A DNA stretch of 64,000 nt from Thermoprotei archaeon (GTDB lineage Archaea > Thermoproteota > Thermoprotei > Thermoproteales > B15-G16): NCBI GenBank assembly GCA_003649205.1, contig QMRC01000007.1:21937-85936 (forward strand). Reading direction: 5' to 3'. Below are positions 33,287 through 41,631 of the stretch, one piece after another. The notes under the pieces were generated by a model that saw nothing but the letters and a program-made list of their open reading frames with translations, did no database searches and was not told the DNA's origin. The first letter of the stretch is position 1. Every line of letters starts with the position of its first letter. A program made the translations under genes and the position numbers.

Positions 33287-33620
33287 AGTAGACATACCAC
33301 CAAAGATACTGCAGAAGTTCAGAGAGATGTTTCCGAATAAGAGTACATCGTGGATAAGGAGGTGCATAGCGAGATTACCAGATGTCGTTGAGGGTAAGGT
33401 AAGAGGTGTCTGGTTTGTTCGTGGTAATGCTAAGCTTGGTGATGCGTATTCACAGTACATAGTGAAGTACATTGCTGGTAAGTACATGTGTAGCTGTATG
33501 GAGAGAGAAAGACCGTACCACAGTAGGAGAAGAAAGGAGCTGTGCACACATGTTGGTGCGGTAATCCTGTATAGGTTACTGAAGGGTGAGACTATATGCG
33601 AGACAGAGGTCTCATCCTGA
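33279..33620 (+). CDS. SWIM zinc-finger protein overlapping radA
   Basis: 113 residues. The zinc motif 'CSCMERERP...CTHVGAVIL' is a good SWIM finger (CxC-xn-CxH) near residues 71-96, preceded by a small alpha/beta part 'GVWFVRGNAKLGDAYSQYIVKYIAGKYM', the usual strand leading into SWIM. In eukaryotes SWIM proteins (Shu2, SWS1) bind Rad51 paralogues and help Rad51 filament assembly. Here the gene overlaps radA by 8 nt and the following RecA-like gene by 25 nt. The role as a RadA mediator is my inference. Confidence 0.75.
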   Translation: MSRVDIPPKILQKFREMFPNKSTSWIRRCIARLPDVVEGKVRGVWFVRGNAKLGDAYSQYIVKYIAGKYMCSCMERERPYHSRRRKELCTHVGAVILYRLLKGETICETEVSS

Positions 33621-34087
33621 TCTACGGTAATCCAAAGAGGATACTGAAGAAGCTAGTAACAGCACTACAGAGAGAATCTGCACTACTGTTAACCGATAGC
33701 GAGAACTATGCAGCAGTACCATATGAGGAAAGCGATCTCAAGATAGCTATTGTCGATGTATTAGAGCATGTACCTGAGGTACTGAGTAAGGAAGCTAGAA
33801 AGGTAAACGTAGTGTGCACACCATCAATACTCAGCAAGGTTGTTAGAGAGTTCTACAGCTACGTAAGGAGTTCACCTAGTGGAAGTTACCTAGGAATATA
33901 CTACGTCAAGCTACTTAGAGAGGTTCTCGAAAGAATTCGAGCAATAACGTACTCGAGAAGGTTACTCACAATTGTCGTAGCACCTTCACGAATAAATCCA
34001 GTAACAGGTCAGGAGTACCCTGTACTACATTGGTTAGTTCAGAGGTACTTCGATGAGGTACTTCATGAACAACACGTGATGGTGTGA
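33596..34087 (+). CDS. RecA-fold-like protein with degraded P-loop
   Basis: 163 residues. The strand order looks like a minimal RecA/Rad51 ATPase core: 'GLILIYGNPKRILKKLV' sits where Walker A would be but lacks the GxxGxGK(T/S) residues; 'ALLLTDSE' matches the second strand ('LYIDTE' in RadA); 'KIAIVDVLEH' is Walker-B like; 'LLTIVVAPSRINPVTGQEYPVLHWLV' parallels RadA 'ITNQVMDVPMG' onward. I infer a Rad51-paralogue-type pseudo-ATPase, comparable in role to yeast Csm2/Psy3 or human SWSAP1 beside a SWIM partner. ATG with GGGTGAG 5 nt before it. Homology needs a profile search. Confidence 0.55.
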   Translation: MRDRGLILIYGNPKRILKKLVTALQRESALLLTDSENYAAVPYEESDLKIAIVDVLEHVPEVLSKEARKVNVVCTPSILSKVVREFYSYVRSSPSGSYLGIYYVKLLREVLERIRAITYSRRLLTIVVAPSRINPVTGQEYPVLHWLVQRYFDEVLHEQHVMV

Positions 34088-34088
34088 G

Positions 34089-34586
34089 GTGATTGATCTG
34101 TCTAAGGCGGGGAAGAACAACACAGTCGACATATACATATGTCCAATATGTGGTAAGACTTTCAGCAAGGAAAGCAGTTTAGCGCATCACATAACTAGAG
34201 CACATGGAACATACAAGCTAATTGTTGATGCAGGTAAATTCATCACTAGATTAGAGAAGGTTGAGAGAACACTCGCTAGAGTAGAGAGAGCAGTATCTCA
34301 ACTACTTGAGCAAATTAAAACCCTAAATGGTAAGCTTGAGGAAGTCTCAACATCGATATCCGAGCTACAGAAGCAATTACAGGAGGTACCTCAGATAACG
34401 GTCATGGCTCCTAAAGTAACACTTGTAACTCAAGAAGCTAAGGCACTGAAGACCGAATTAGCTACATCAATCAAGAGACTTGACCTACATAGCGCAGACA
34501 CCATAGAGATACCAGACTACATCCTGGACAATCCATGGTTAAAAGTTCTCCAGCAAAAACCAAGAGAAGGCAACTTAAATTCCTAA
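34089..34586 (+). CDS. C2H2 zinc finger plus coiled-coil protein
   Basis: 165 residues. One clean C2H2 finger near residue 18-40 ('YICPICGKTFSKESSLAHHITRAHG') is followed by ~75 residues of heptad coiled coil ('LEKVERTLARVERAVSQLLEQI') and a short tail. C2H2 fingers in archaea usually bind DNA or proteins. It is the last gene of the cluster, 1 nt after the preceding stop, and convergent with feoB at 18 nt. GTG 34089 start. A structural or DNA-binding accessory of the repair set is plausible; the exact function is unknown. Confidence 0.7.
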   Translation: MIDLSKAGKNNTVDIYICPICGKTFSKESSLAHHITRAHGTYKLIVDAGKFITRLEKVERTLARVERAVSQLLEQIKTLNGKLEEVSTSISELQKQLQEVPQITVMAPKVTLVTQEAKALKTELATSIKRLDLHSADTIEIPDYILDNPWLKVLQQKPREGNLNS

Positions 34587-34604
34587 ATTTTGAACAATAT
34601 CTCT

Positions 34605-36779
34605 TTACGAGTATAGAAACGTAAGTGATGCCAGCACTAGATATACGAGCTGTGAAGCTACTAGTCCAATACCAATCATGTAAAGGATCACTGACAATGT
34701 CAACCTTACACTACGTGACTCCTGATATATCACAGCTATTGTTGGTAGACAAGGTACGTAAAGCGTGAAGAAAACCAGAAACGCCATCAAGCTAGGTAGA
34801 GTGAAGCCAAGTGCTCTCAATGCTTCATCAATACTCACTCCACCATATAGTAATGACGTAGCCTCCAAGAAGGCCTCCTTCGCTATAAATCCATGAAGTA
34901 GTGCAAAACCTACCTTCCACGCTTTTTCAGCGTCAAGACCATACAGCACAGAAATTACTGGAGCTAGTAGCTTCCCAAGTAATGCACCATAGGTCTTCTC
35001 AATACCTACACCATACCCCTCTGGACCATAGCTCAGCAACATCCACGTGACGATACTCAAGCCAACTATTATGATACCTGCCTTCCTTAGGAAGTGCTTA
35101 CTGTAATCCCAAGTCAACCACCACAGTACCTTACCTGAAGGTCTGTGAATTGGAGGTAGCTCAATAACCAGTTCCGGTGGCTCCTTCCTACGGTACACGA
35201 CTCTCCTAGTGAGAATTGATGTGAGGAGTGCTACAAGGAAGGATATGGCGTAGAGCGATAGAAGTGCAAGTGCTTGCCCTAGTGGGTTCTTAATGTATGT
35301 AGTGACAAATGCTAAGATAACAACTAACCTTGCTTGACAAGGAATGAATGGTACAGAAACTATCAATTGCCTCCTCTCCTCTTCCTCAAGTGCTGTCCTA
35401 GATGCCAGTACAGCAGGTAGGTTACATCCGAGACCTATCATGAATGGGTAAATAGCTCTACCACTTAACCCAAATCTACTGAAGAAGTTGTGGAATGAGA
35501 TAGCGAAGCGTGGTGCTAATCCACTATCCTCTAGCGTAGCTATGAGTAGAGAGATCAACATTATCAGTGGCAGGAATGAGAGAATAGCACCAACACCTGG
35601 AATAACACCATCAACTATTAACGACGTCACTTGTGGTCCAAGACACGTCTTGAGAAGTGGTTCAAGAAGTGTACTTAGGTACGTAAATCCTAGACCAAGC
35701 AATCCCGATATGCTGTACTCCTCAATTAACTCAGCTAATTCACTAAACCCTAAGTAGCTAAGAAGTACATTGAATGGAAATCCCGTATTCACAGCAAATA
35801 TCAGAGAGAACAGTATGAGAAGGGATATGAAACTGACTACAGGACCCATCAGTGGGTGCTGAATTAACCTATCGAGAAGCGCAGTAGCTAACTCAGTTAG
35901 GCTAAGTTCCTCGTACCTACGTGCTTTCTTCTCAACACGAACAACGACATCGCCTAGGAGAGAGTCTATGAACTTGAATCTCTGAGCTACAAATAACTCC
36001 ATTAACTCTCTACCATAGGTTCTAGCTAATGACTCGCGAATCCTCCTAACTCCATGAACTACCTCATCTTCACCAAGTAACTCAAGCTCCTTCTCCAGCT
36101 CTGGATCACCTTCGAGAAGTCTAATAGCCAACCACCTAAGAGGGTACTTCCTGGAGAGAGCTGACTTAGACAGTACCCTCTCCACATCGGATATAGTAGA
36201 CTCAAGAAAAGACCCATAGTTAACCCTAATAGGCTCTCTCCTACACCTCCTACCCTCGGCAACATCAATTATCGCATCGAGTAATTCTCTCAAGCCATAT
36301 CCCTTAATAGCGGATACAGGAACTACAGGAACAGAGAGCTTACTTTCAAGTCTATCTACGTGGATGTGAATGCCTAAACTATGTGTGAGGTCTGATTTCG
36401 TCAACGCAATGACGACTTTAGGCGTTAACTCAAGTACCTGAATAGCTAGGTACATTGTCCTCTCTACAGCTGTTGAATCAACGAGCACCAAAACGAGATC
36501 AGGTTTCTCCTCCACGATGTACTTCCTAGCAATAACCTCTTCAGTGGTGGAAGCTGATAAACCGTAGATACCGGGTAGATCAACAAATCGAATAATCTTG
36601 CCCTTATATTCACGAACTCCCTCCTTTCTCTCAACGGTTGTTCCAGGCCAATTAGCTACATGAGATATCTCACCAGTGAGTACGTTAAATAGCGTTGACT
36701 TACCAACATTTGGCTGCCCAATAACGCCAACAACTATCTCACGTTCTCTTCCACTGTTCTTACCCGTGGTAACCACCAT
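34605..36779 (-). CDS. feoB: ferrous iron transporter FeoB
   Basis: GTP-regulated Fe(II) importer. The N-terminal G domain has G1 'GQPNVGKSTLFN', G2 'GTTVERKEG', G3 'DLPGIYGL', and G4 'TKSD'. A helical GDI-like segment follows and then the membrane domain with the paired 'gate' regions ('GFPFNVLLSYLGF', 'IGLGCNLPAVLASR', 'FIPCQARLVVILAF'). 724 residues is family-normal. ATG 36779 is 28 nt behind TTTATTAAA, so feoB probably also has its own leaderless promoter inside the feo operon. The ORF-track start would run over the feoA end. Confidence 0.93.
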   Translation of the reverse strand: MVVTTGKNSGREREIVVGVIGQPNVGKSTLFNVLTGEISHVANWPGTTVERKEGVREYKGKIIRFVDLPGIYGLSASTTEEVIARKYIVEEKPDLVLVLVDSTAVERTMYLAIQVLELTPKVVIALTKSDLTHSLGIHIHVDRLESKLSVPVVPVSAIKGYGLRELLDAIIDVAEGRRCRREPIRVNYGSFLESTISDVERVLSKSALSRKYPLRWLAIRLLEGDPELEKELELLGEDEVVHGVRRIRESLARTYGRELMELFVAQRFKFIDSLLGDVVVRVEKKARRYEELSLTELATALLDRLIQHPLMGPVVSFISLLILFSLIFAVNTGFPFNVLLSYLGFSELAELIEEYSISGLLGLGFTYLSTLLEPLLKTCLGPQVTSLIVDGVIPGVGAILSFLPLIMLISLLIATLEDSGLAPRFAISFHNFFSRFGLSGRAIYPFMIGLGCNLPAVLASRTALEEEERRQLIVSVPFIPCQARLVVILAFVTTYIKNPLGQALALLSLYAISFLVALLTSILTRRVVYRRKEPPELVIELPPIHRPSGKVLWWLTWDYSKHFLRKAGIIIVGLSIVTWMLLSYGPEGYGVGIEKTYGALLGKLLAPVISVLYGLDAEKAWKVGFALLHGFIAKEAFLEATSLLYGGVSIDEALRALGFTLPSLMAFLVFFTLYVPCLPTIAVIYQESRSVRLTLSVILYMIGIGLVASQLVYLVLASLTFLYS

Positions 36780-36798
36780 GAGTTTGACATATACAACA

Positions 36799-36807
36799 TT
36801 TAATAAA
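36799..36807 (-). promoter_or_regulatory. internal TATA box for feoB
   Basis: TTTATTAAA on the minus strand, 28 nt before ATG 36779 and after the feoA stop, gives leaderless spacing. It supports the shorter FeoB start and separate transcription of feoB. Confidence 0.5.
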
Positions 36808-36816
36808 CATTTCCAC

Positions 36817-37050
36817 TTACTTGAGCACTTCAACCAGAATCTTCTTAGCAATACCCCTACTCAGGGCAATCTCAACACCTCTAACCTCAATCACGAGAGG
36901 TCCCCTACCACTATTGTCAAGAACCTTAACCTCACTACCAGGTACCAACCCCATCTGCATAAGTCTTCTATTAATTCCGTAACCTACATCGAGAGCAATG
37001 ACCCTACATCGAGTACCTGGAGGTACCATATCTAAAGCAGTTGTAGTCAT
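36817..37050 (-). CDS. feoA: FeoA-type SH3-like iron transport accessory protein
   Basis: 77 residues, the SH3-like fold of FeoA: 'PPGTRCRVIALDVGYGINRRLMQMGLVPGSEVKVLD' followed by 'GPLVIEVRGVEIALSRGIAKKILVE'. FeoA is a cytosolic partner of FeoB. Its ATG overlaps the stop of the upstream DtxR-type regulator by 4 nt, so the order is dtxR-feoA-feoB on the minus strand. Confidence 0.92.
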   Translation of the reverse strand: MTTTALDMVPPGTRCRVIALDVGYGINRRLMQMGLVPGSEVKVLDNSGRGPLVIEVRGVEIALSRGIAKKILVEVLK

Positions 37051-37742
37051 GGAGACCTCACCTCAGACACAATGAGTAGCCTAGCATGTTCAACAGGTAA
37101 CTTAACGAGACGACAAGTACCATTACTCTTAATCTCAAGCTCGAGAAATCTCCGACCAACACCTCGAATACTAAATACACACCCAGTAACAAGTCCAAGC
37201 CTAGTAAGCTCATGTAGTGCCCTTGTCAGCTCACCTAGTATCCTAACAACAGTAAACACCTTACCTACACTTACCGTGCTAATCTCAGCTAGATTACTAC
37301 CACATCTCTTCTCCTCTCCTCTACCAGGTACAGGGTTGCCATGTGGACAGGATACTGGGTAATGTAGATAACTATCAATCCTCCTAATGACCTCGCTTGG
37401 AACATGCTCTAGTGAATGAGCAACAACGTGTGTGCTGTATAGATCAAGACCAAGCACTCTATAGAGGAAGCATTCCGAGACCCTGTGCTTGTATAGTACA
37501 CCTAGCGCTATTTCACGACCCCTATCAGTTAACTTCGCACCACCATACCTAGTCCACTCAACGTACCCAAGCTCATGGAGCTTCTTCAACATCTTAGATG
37601 CTGTTGAATACGTAACCTCTAGCTCACTAGCTAAGTGTGAAGTCCTGACAATACCATAAATCTCTTCGAGACGGTACATTGTCGATAAGTAATCCTCAAT
37701 AGTGTTTCTAGTCTGAGAGCTAATGTTGTGTAGCGAGGTCAT
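37047..37742 (-). CDS. DtxR/MntR-family metal-dependent regulator
   Basis: 231-residue transcription factor: N-terminal winged helix ('TIEDYLSTMYRLEEIYGIVRTSHLASELEVTYSTASKMLKKL'), the dimerisation/metal domain with 'HRVSECFLYRVLGLD' and 'VAHSLEHVPSEVIRRID', 'CPHGNPVPGRG', and a C-terminal FeoA/SH3-like domain. It senses Fe(II) or Mn(II) in relatives. Heading the feoA-feoB operon it probably autoregulates iron uptake. ATG 37742 lies ~30 nt behind CTTATAAG; the ORF-track TTG would remove that spacing. Confidence 0.9.
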   Translation of the reverse strand: MTSLHNISSQTRNTIEDYLSTMYRLEEIYGIVRTSHLASELEVTYSTASKMLKKLHELGYVEWTRYGGAKLTDRGREIALGVLYKHRVSECFLYRVLGLDLYSTHVVAHSLEHVPSEVIRRIDSYLHYPVSCPHGNPVPGRGEEKRCGSNLAEISTVSVGKVFTVVRILGELTRALHELTRLGLVTGCVFSIRGVGRRFLELEIKSNGTCRLVKLPVEHARLLIVSEVRSP

Positions 37743-37775
37743 CCATGGGTTAGATATGGGAAACAACTTATAAGG

Positions 37776-38987
37776 TTACTCTAGGTTTAGCGAAGTTCTC
37801 TTCTCACTAAGTACAGAAACCATGAATGCCAGTGAGCAAGCAGATATAGCAAATGCTATGGTTGCTCTGTAGTTGAGAACTTCAGCTAGAAATCCACCAA
37901 TAATAGAACCTATCGTGGCAGCTAAGCTAAGTGATGTATTTAGGAGACCTAGTGCTGTACCCCTTATGCTAGCACCTACTACTCTAATTAATGAAATCTC
38001 AGCACCAACAAGTAGTAAAGACCAACCCACACCTAGAAGCACCTGAATAGGTATCACCAGTACAGCTGTTGGTGTGAGCATGTAACCTACGAAGACTAGT
38101 AGTGAGAAGAGTGTACCGAGAGTAAGGGTTCTAAGACCATACCTATAAGCAAGTTCTGAAGCTCTCTTCATGAATAGTGCTGACACCAAAGTGCTAACAG
38201 CAGCAGAGATGCCAATCACAACATTGTTACCACCTAAGTACCTTATGTAGAGTGGGTATATTGCCCATACAGCACAGGCACCGGTATGCCTCAAGAATAT
38301 GGTTATGTAAATTGATGTCGCTATCCTAGACTTAATTACGGTTCCTAATGCGCTAAGAAAGCTAGTATTGAGACCTTCGTTCGCTTTACCATAATTGAGT
38401 GAATAGGTTCTGGATGATATGATTAAGGATATGAGAGGTACTGAGAGCAGTAGTGCAGAGAGGGTGAAGGTCATAGCTAGACTAAATAACTCAGCAACTA
38501 TACCACCAACAATACTACCGATGAAGGACCCCATGGAGTAAAATAACTCTATGATACCTATACCCCTAGTAATGCCGAAGAATTCAACAGCAATAGTACG
38601 AATTAGTGGAGCTAGTGAAGCCATAGCGATACCTTGAAATATTCTAGCAAAGAGCATTGAGAGAAATGAAGCATTTAAAACGATGACTGTACATGAGAGT
38701 ATATTAAGTGAGATAGCTAACATCAGTAACCACCTAGCTCCCTTCACTCTATCAGTAATCCAACCGAGGAAAACAGCAAAGAAAGAAGTCACTATGTAGA
38801 ACGTTGAAAAGATAATACCGATGCCGAGTTCAGTGATACCACTATCCTTAGCATAGAGAGGTAGAAAGTCAAAGAAAACAGCGTACATGAATGCTGTTGT
38901 GAATGCAATAAGCACTATACCAACTCTCTCACTTAGAAATTCCAATCCATACCTCTTCAGCAACCATATTACATTTGTAAAGCCCAT
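37776..38987 (-). CDS. major facilitator superfamily transporter
   Basis: 403 residues with 12 predictable hydrophobic helices and the loop-2/3 MFS motif 'GWITDRVKGARWLLM'. No substrate signature; the short loops and equal halves suggest a drug/proton or sugar-type carrier. It is upstream of the dtxR-feoAB set on the same strand, only 33 nt from dtxR ATG, so the iron regulator promoter overlaps its 3' end. An iron-related substrate is conceivable but not shown. Confidence 0.82.
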   Translation of the reverse strand: MGFTNVIWLLKRYGLEFLSERVGIVLIAFTTAFMYAVFFDFLPLYAKDSGITELGIGIIFSTFYIVTSFFAVFLGWITDRVKGARWLLMLAISLNILSCTVIVLNASFLSMLFARIFQGIAMASLAPLIRTIAVEFFGITRGIGIIELFYSMGSFIGSIVGGIVAELFSLAMTFTLSALLLSVPLISLIISSRTYSLNYGKANEGLNTSFLSALGTVIKSRIATSIYITIFLRHTGACAVWAIYPLYIRYLGGNNVVIGISAAVSTLVSALFMKRASELAYRYGLRTLTLGTLFSLLVFVGYMLTPTAVLVIPIQVLLGVGWSLLLVGAEISLIRVVGASIRGTALGLLNTSLSLAATIGSIIGGFLAEVLNYRATIAFAISACSLAFMVSVLSEKRTSLNLE

Positions 38988-39068
38988 GAAGGTTCAAGGA
39001 CTTAGGTTAGTACCTGTGTAAAATTTAAAAATTGCCCAAATGACAGCGGAGAATACACTAGGTGATAC

Positions 39069-41630
39069 TTACACACCTCCTACTACTCGACTTATGATGC
39101 TCCTTCTCTTCAGTACGTAGCAGATGAGTATGGTAGCAATAGCTATGAGAGCTATGATAACGAACATTGTTATCTTGACTTCAGCTTTCTCGACAACTAC
39201 ATTAACTACCTTACTTGTACTTAATTCTCTACCTTCCTGAGTCCAAAAGATGTCGAATTCAATGGGGTTTTTCCCGATTGGTATAGCATCACTGACATCT
39301 ATCTCCATAGCTACAACTCTACTCTCCTCTGGACCCACATCTCCGACCAATATCGTTGTCGTGCCTGTGATGTAGGGAGATACCAAGCTAATTCTCACAT
39401 CTCTACACATAACCTTACCCAAGTTTTTAAGCACTAAAAGCAATTTCACACCTCTCATACCTGGTTTTAAAACCTTTGGACTCTTAATCTCAATACTCCA
39501 CCTAGCCTTCCCATACACCAGGAGTGGGACAGGAATCGACTTATTAATCACGTAACTACCTCTTACATCCAGATGTAGCTCATGTAGTCCCTCATAACCT
39601 TCTGAAATATCCATTACGAAGGTCACAGTCACAGTATTGCCAACAGGTAGGTAGGGTATTGTATATGTATCTGAGCCAGCGTAGGTTGGTTTAGTCACAT
39701 TACCTCTAAGTACTAGCTTCAAGTTCTTAGCTGGGTAATTACCTATGTTCGTTACTGTAACCTGAATCCTAACTGCTCTATCTCCATCGAAGATAGGTGT
39801 TGGTATCGTTAGTACGTGTGCTACAGCTATCTCAGCTAAACCTCTGACCTCAAATCCTACTGGTGTTAGGACTCTGTAGCTCTTACCCCACTTATCTTCG
39901 TACAGGATACTTAGATAGAGCTGTACTGCACCATAGACTACAGGTTGAATGAAGAGCCTAAATGCTGTAGTTACTGTCTCATTTTCTCTCAGTACAGGGT
40001 AGAAGTATCTACCTGGGCTAGCTAACGATACGTACTTCTCAGAGCCAGGAGCAGGTGTCAGTACTATCGTTACATTGTATGCACTTCCCAAACCAACATT
40101 ACTGACAACTATCACCACTCTATTCACTCTATTCGGCTCAAGTGTCGAATTGAGTACAGCGTACGTTATGTATGGTTTTCCTCTCTCAAGGCTAATCAAG
40201 CTAAGGGTTATCGTATTGACGTAGGTACTACCTCTCGAATCCCTATAGGTGATGATAGCCCTTAAGTTCTGAACCCCAAATCTCTCTGTAGGTACGTAGA
40301 GCCCAATCTCTATCCTCTTGCTTGATCCAGGAGGTACCGTACCAACATCAATGACCGTAGGCCCTAATACAGCTAATTGAGGTGTTGGTTGAAGGTTAAG
40401 TACAACATCGTGAGCAGTATCGCCACCAACATTCTTGACCTCGAGGTAAACCCTCTGAACCTCACCTGGACTTACCTGCCTTGGCTCCATCTCAAGCACT
40501 ATCAGTGGTGCTTCAGCTCTCACAATGACGAATCCTAGAGTAACAGTCTCTAGATGTGATCTATCGAGGTCATCAGTATAGTGTACCGTAAGTGCTACGT
40601 CAGCACCACCAATGGCATTAGGATCAGCGTATAGACCTAACTTCACAGAAGCTATTGCTTCAGGAGGTATATCACCAACATAGAGCTTACTCCGGCCAAC
40701 AACTGTTAGCTTTGGCGAATGAGTTATAACCTCGATCGTCACATTCTTTGCTGTACCTGGCCCCCTATTCTCCACTAGTACATCCACAACTTCTTGAACA
40801 CCAGCTTTGAGTGAGGTCTTCGATGTGTAGATTACTAGCTCTGGCGTAGGTACCTCAGCTATCTTAAACCCCATGGTGTAGGTCATGTAAAACCTACCAG
40901 AGGTGTCGTAGTACGTAATTCTTATAGTTACTGAGGTTGTATCACCTGATCGTGAGCTAGGGTATATTGAGAAACGTACCTCAGCTACTTGATCCTGATC
41001 TAGTACAGCAAACCTACCTACAACACTCTCCGTGGTTACCGTAACGGAGGGATCTGCTGTGTAAACTTCAATTGCTACATCCCTAGCAGTAGCTGTACCA
41101 TTATTTTCTATCAAGACCGTAACCTCATTCTCAACCTCTTTAGTAAGTGTACGTGGTCTATAATCAATGACTACTAGATCGGGTTCACCAGCTATAGATA
41201 TTGTGAGTTCCGTACTCCAGATAAGTGAGGTGCAGTTCTTGAGGTACCTAATTTCTAGGGGTAGTACGTACGTTGTTAACTTAGCCTCATCTGGAACCCT
41301 AAAGGTGAATGTGAAGGTTACTACACGTGGATAAACAACGGTCCCATTGTAGGTATCTACCACATAGTACTCATACCCATAGAGCTTCGTTAAGTTTAGC
41401 CTAGCAGTTACGTTGTTAATAGGTGTAGGTGACAGGCACTTTATCATAACCTCTAAAGTAGCTAAGGCACCCCTTCTCACAGGTGCTGTCCAATAACAAT
41501 CCACAACACACCAATCATCAACATCCTCACTCCTCACTGCATAAGTACTCGGTAGTACAGTAAGGAATATCGTAGTGATTAATACAATGAGTAGTGCGAG
41601 TAGTGCTCGGTGAATTGAGGAGTTACACAT
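39069..41630 (-). CDS. CARDB-repeat surface protein with C-terminal anchor
   Basis: 853 residues: N-terminal signal peptide ('ALLALLIVLITTIFLTVLPSTYA'), about six beta-sandwich CARDB/COG1361-type repeats marked by recurrent 'V.N.G.GTAKNVTI..' and 'DIPPEAIASVKLGLYA', and a C-terminal transmembrane helix ('MFVIIALIAIATILICYVL') with a basic tail. It should sit outside the cell, anchored by its tail. Its stop-start with the downstream-coded ABC-2 permease is nearly contiguous, so it forms one operon with that exporter. COG1361 proteins next to ABC-2 transporters are a recurring archaeal pairing; a surface scaffold or extracellular subunit is likely. Confidence 0.82.
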   Translation of the reverse strand: MCNSSIHRALLALLIVLITTIFLTVLPSTYAVRSEDVDDWCVVDCYWTAPVRRGALATLEVMIKCLSPTPINNVTARLNLTKLYGYEYYVVDTYNGTVVYPRVVTFTFTFRVPDEAKLTTYVLPLEIRYLKNCTSLIWSTELTISIAGEPDLVVIDYRPRTLTKEVENEVTVLIENNGTATARDVAIEVYTADPSVTVTTESVVGRFAVLDQDQVAEVRFSIYPSSRSGDTTSVTIRITYYDTSGRFYMTYTMGFKIAEVPTPELVIYTSKTSLKAGVQEVVDVLVENRGPGTAKNVTIEVITHSPKLTVVGRSKLYVGDIPPEAIASVKLGLYADPNAIGGADVALTVHYTDDLDRSHLETVTLGFVIVRAEAPLIVLEMEPRQVSPGEVQRVYLEVKNVGGDTAHDVVLNLQPTPQLAVLGPTVIDVGTVPPGSSKRIEIGLYVPTERFGVQNLRAIITYRDSRGSTYVNTITLSLISLERGKPYITYAVLNSTLEPNRVNRVVIVVSNVGLGSAYNVTIVLTPAPGSEKYVSLASPGRYFYPVLRENETVTTAFRLFIQPVVYGAVQLYLSILYEDKWGKSYRVLTPVGFEVRGLAEIAVAHVLTIPTPIFDGDRAVRIQVTVTNIGNYPAKNLKLVLRGNVTKPTYAGSDTYTIPYLPVGNTVTVTFVMDISEGYEGLHELHLDVRGSYVINKSIPVPLLVYGKARWSIEIKSPKVLKPGMRGVKLLLVLKNLGKVMCRDVRISLVSPYITGTTTILVGDVGPEESRVVAMEIDVSDAIPIGKNPIEFDIFWTQEGRELSTSKVVNVVVEKAEVKITMFVIIALIAIATILICYVLKRRSIISRVVGGV

Positions 41631-41631
41631 G

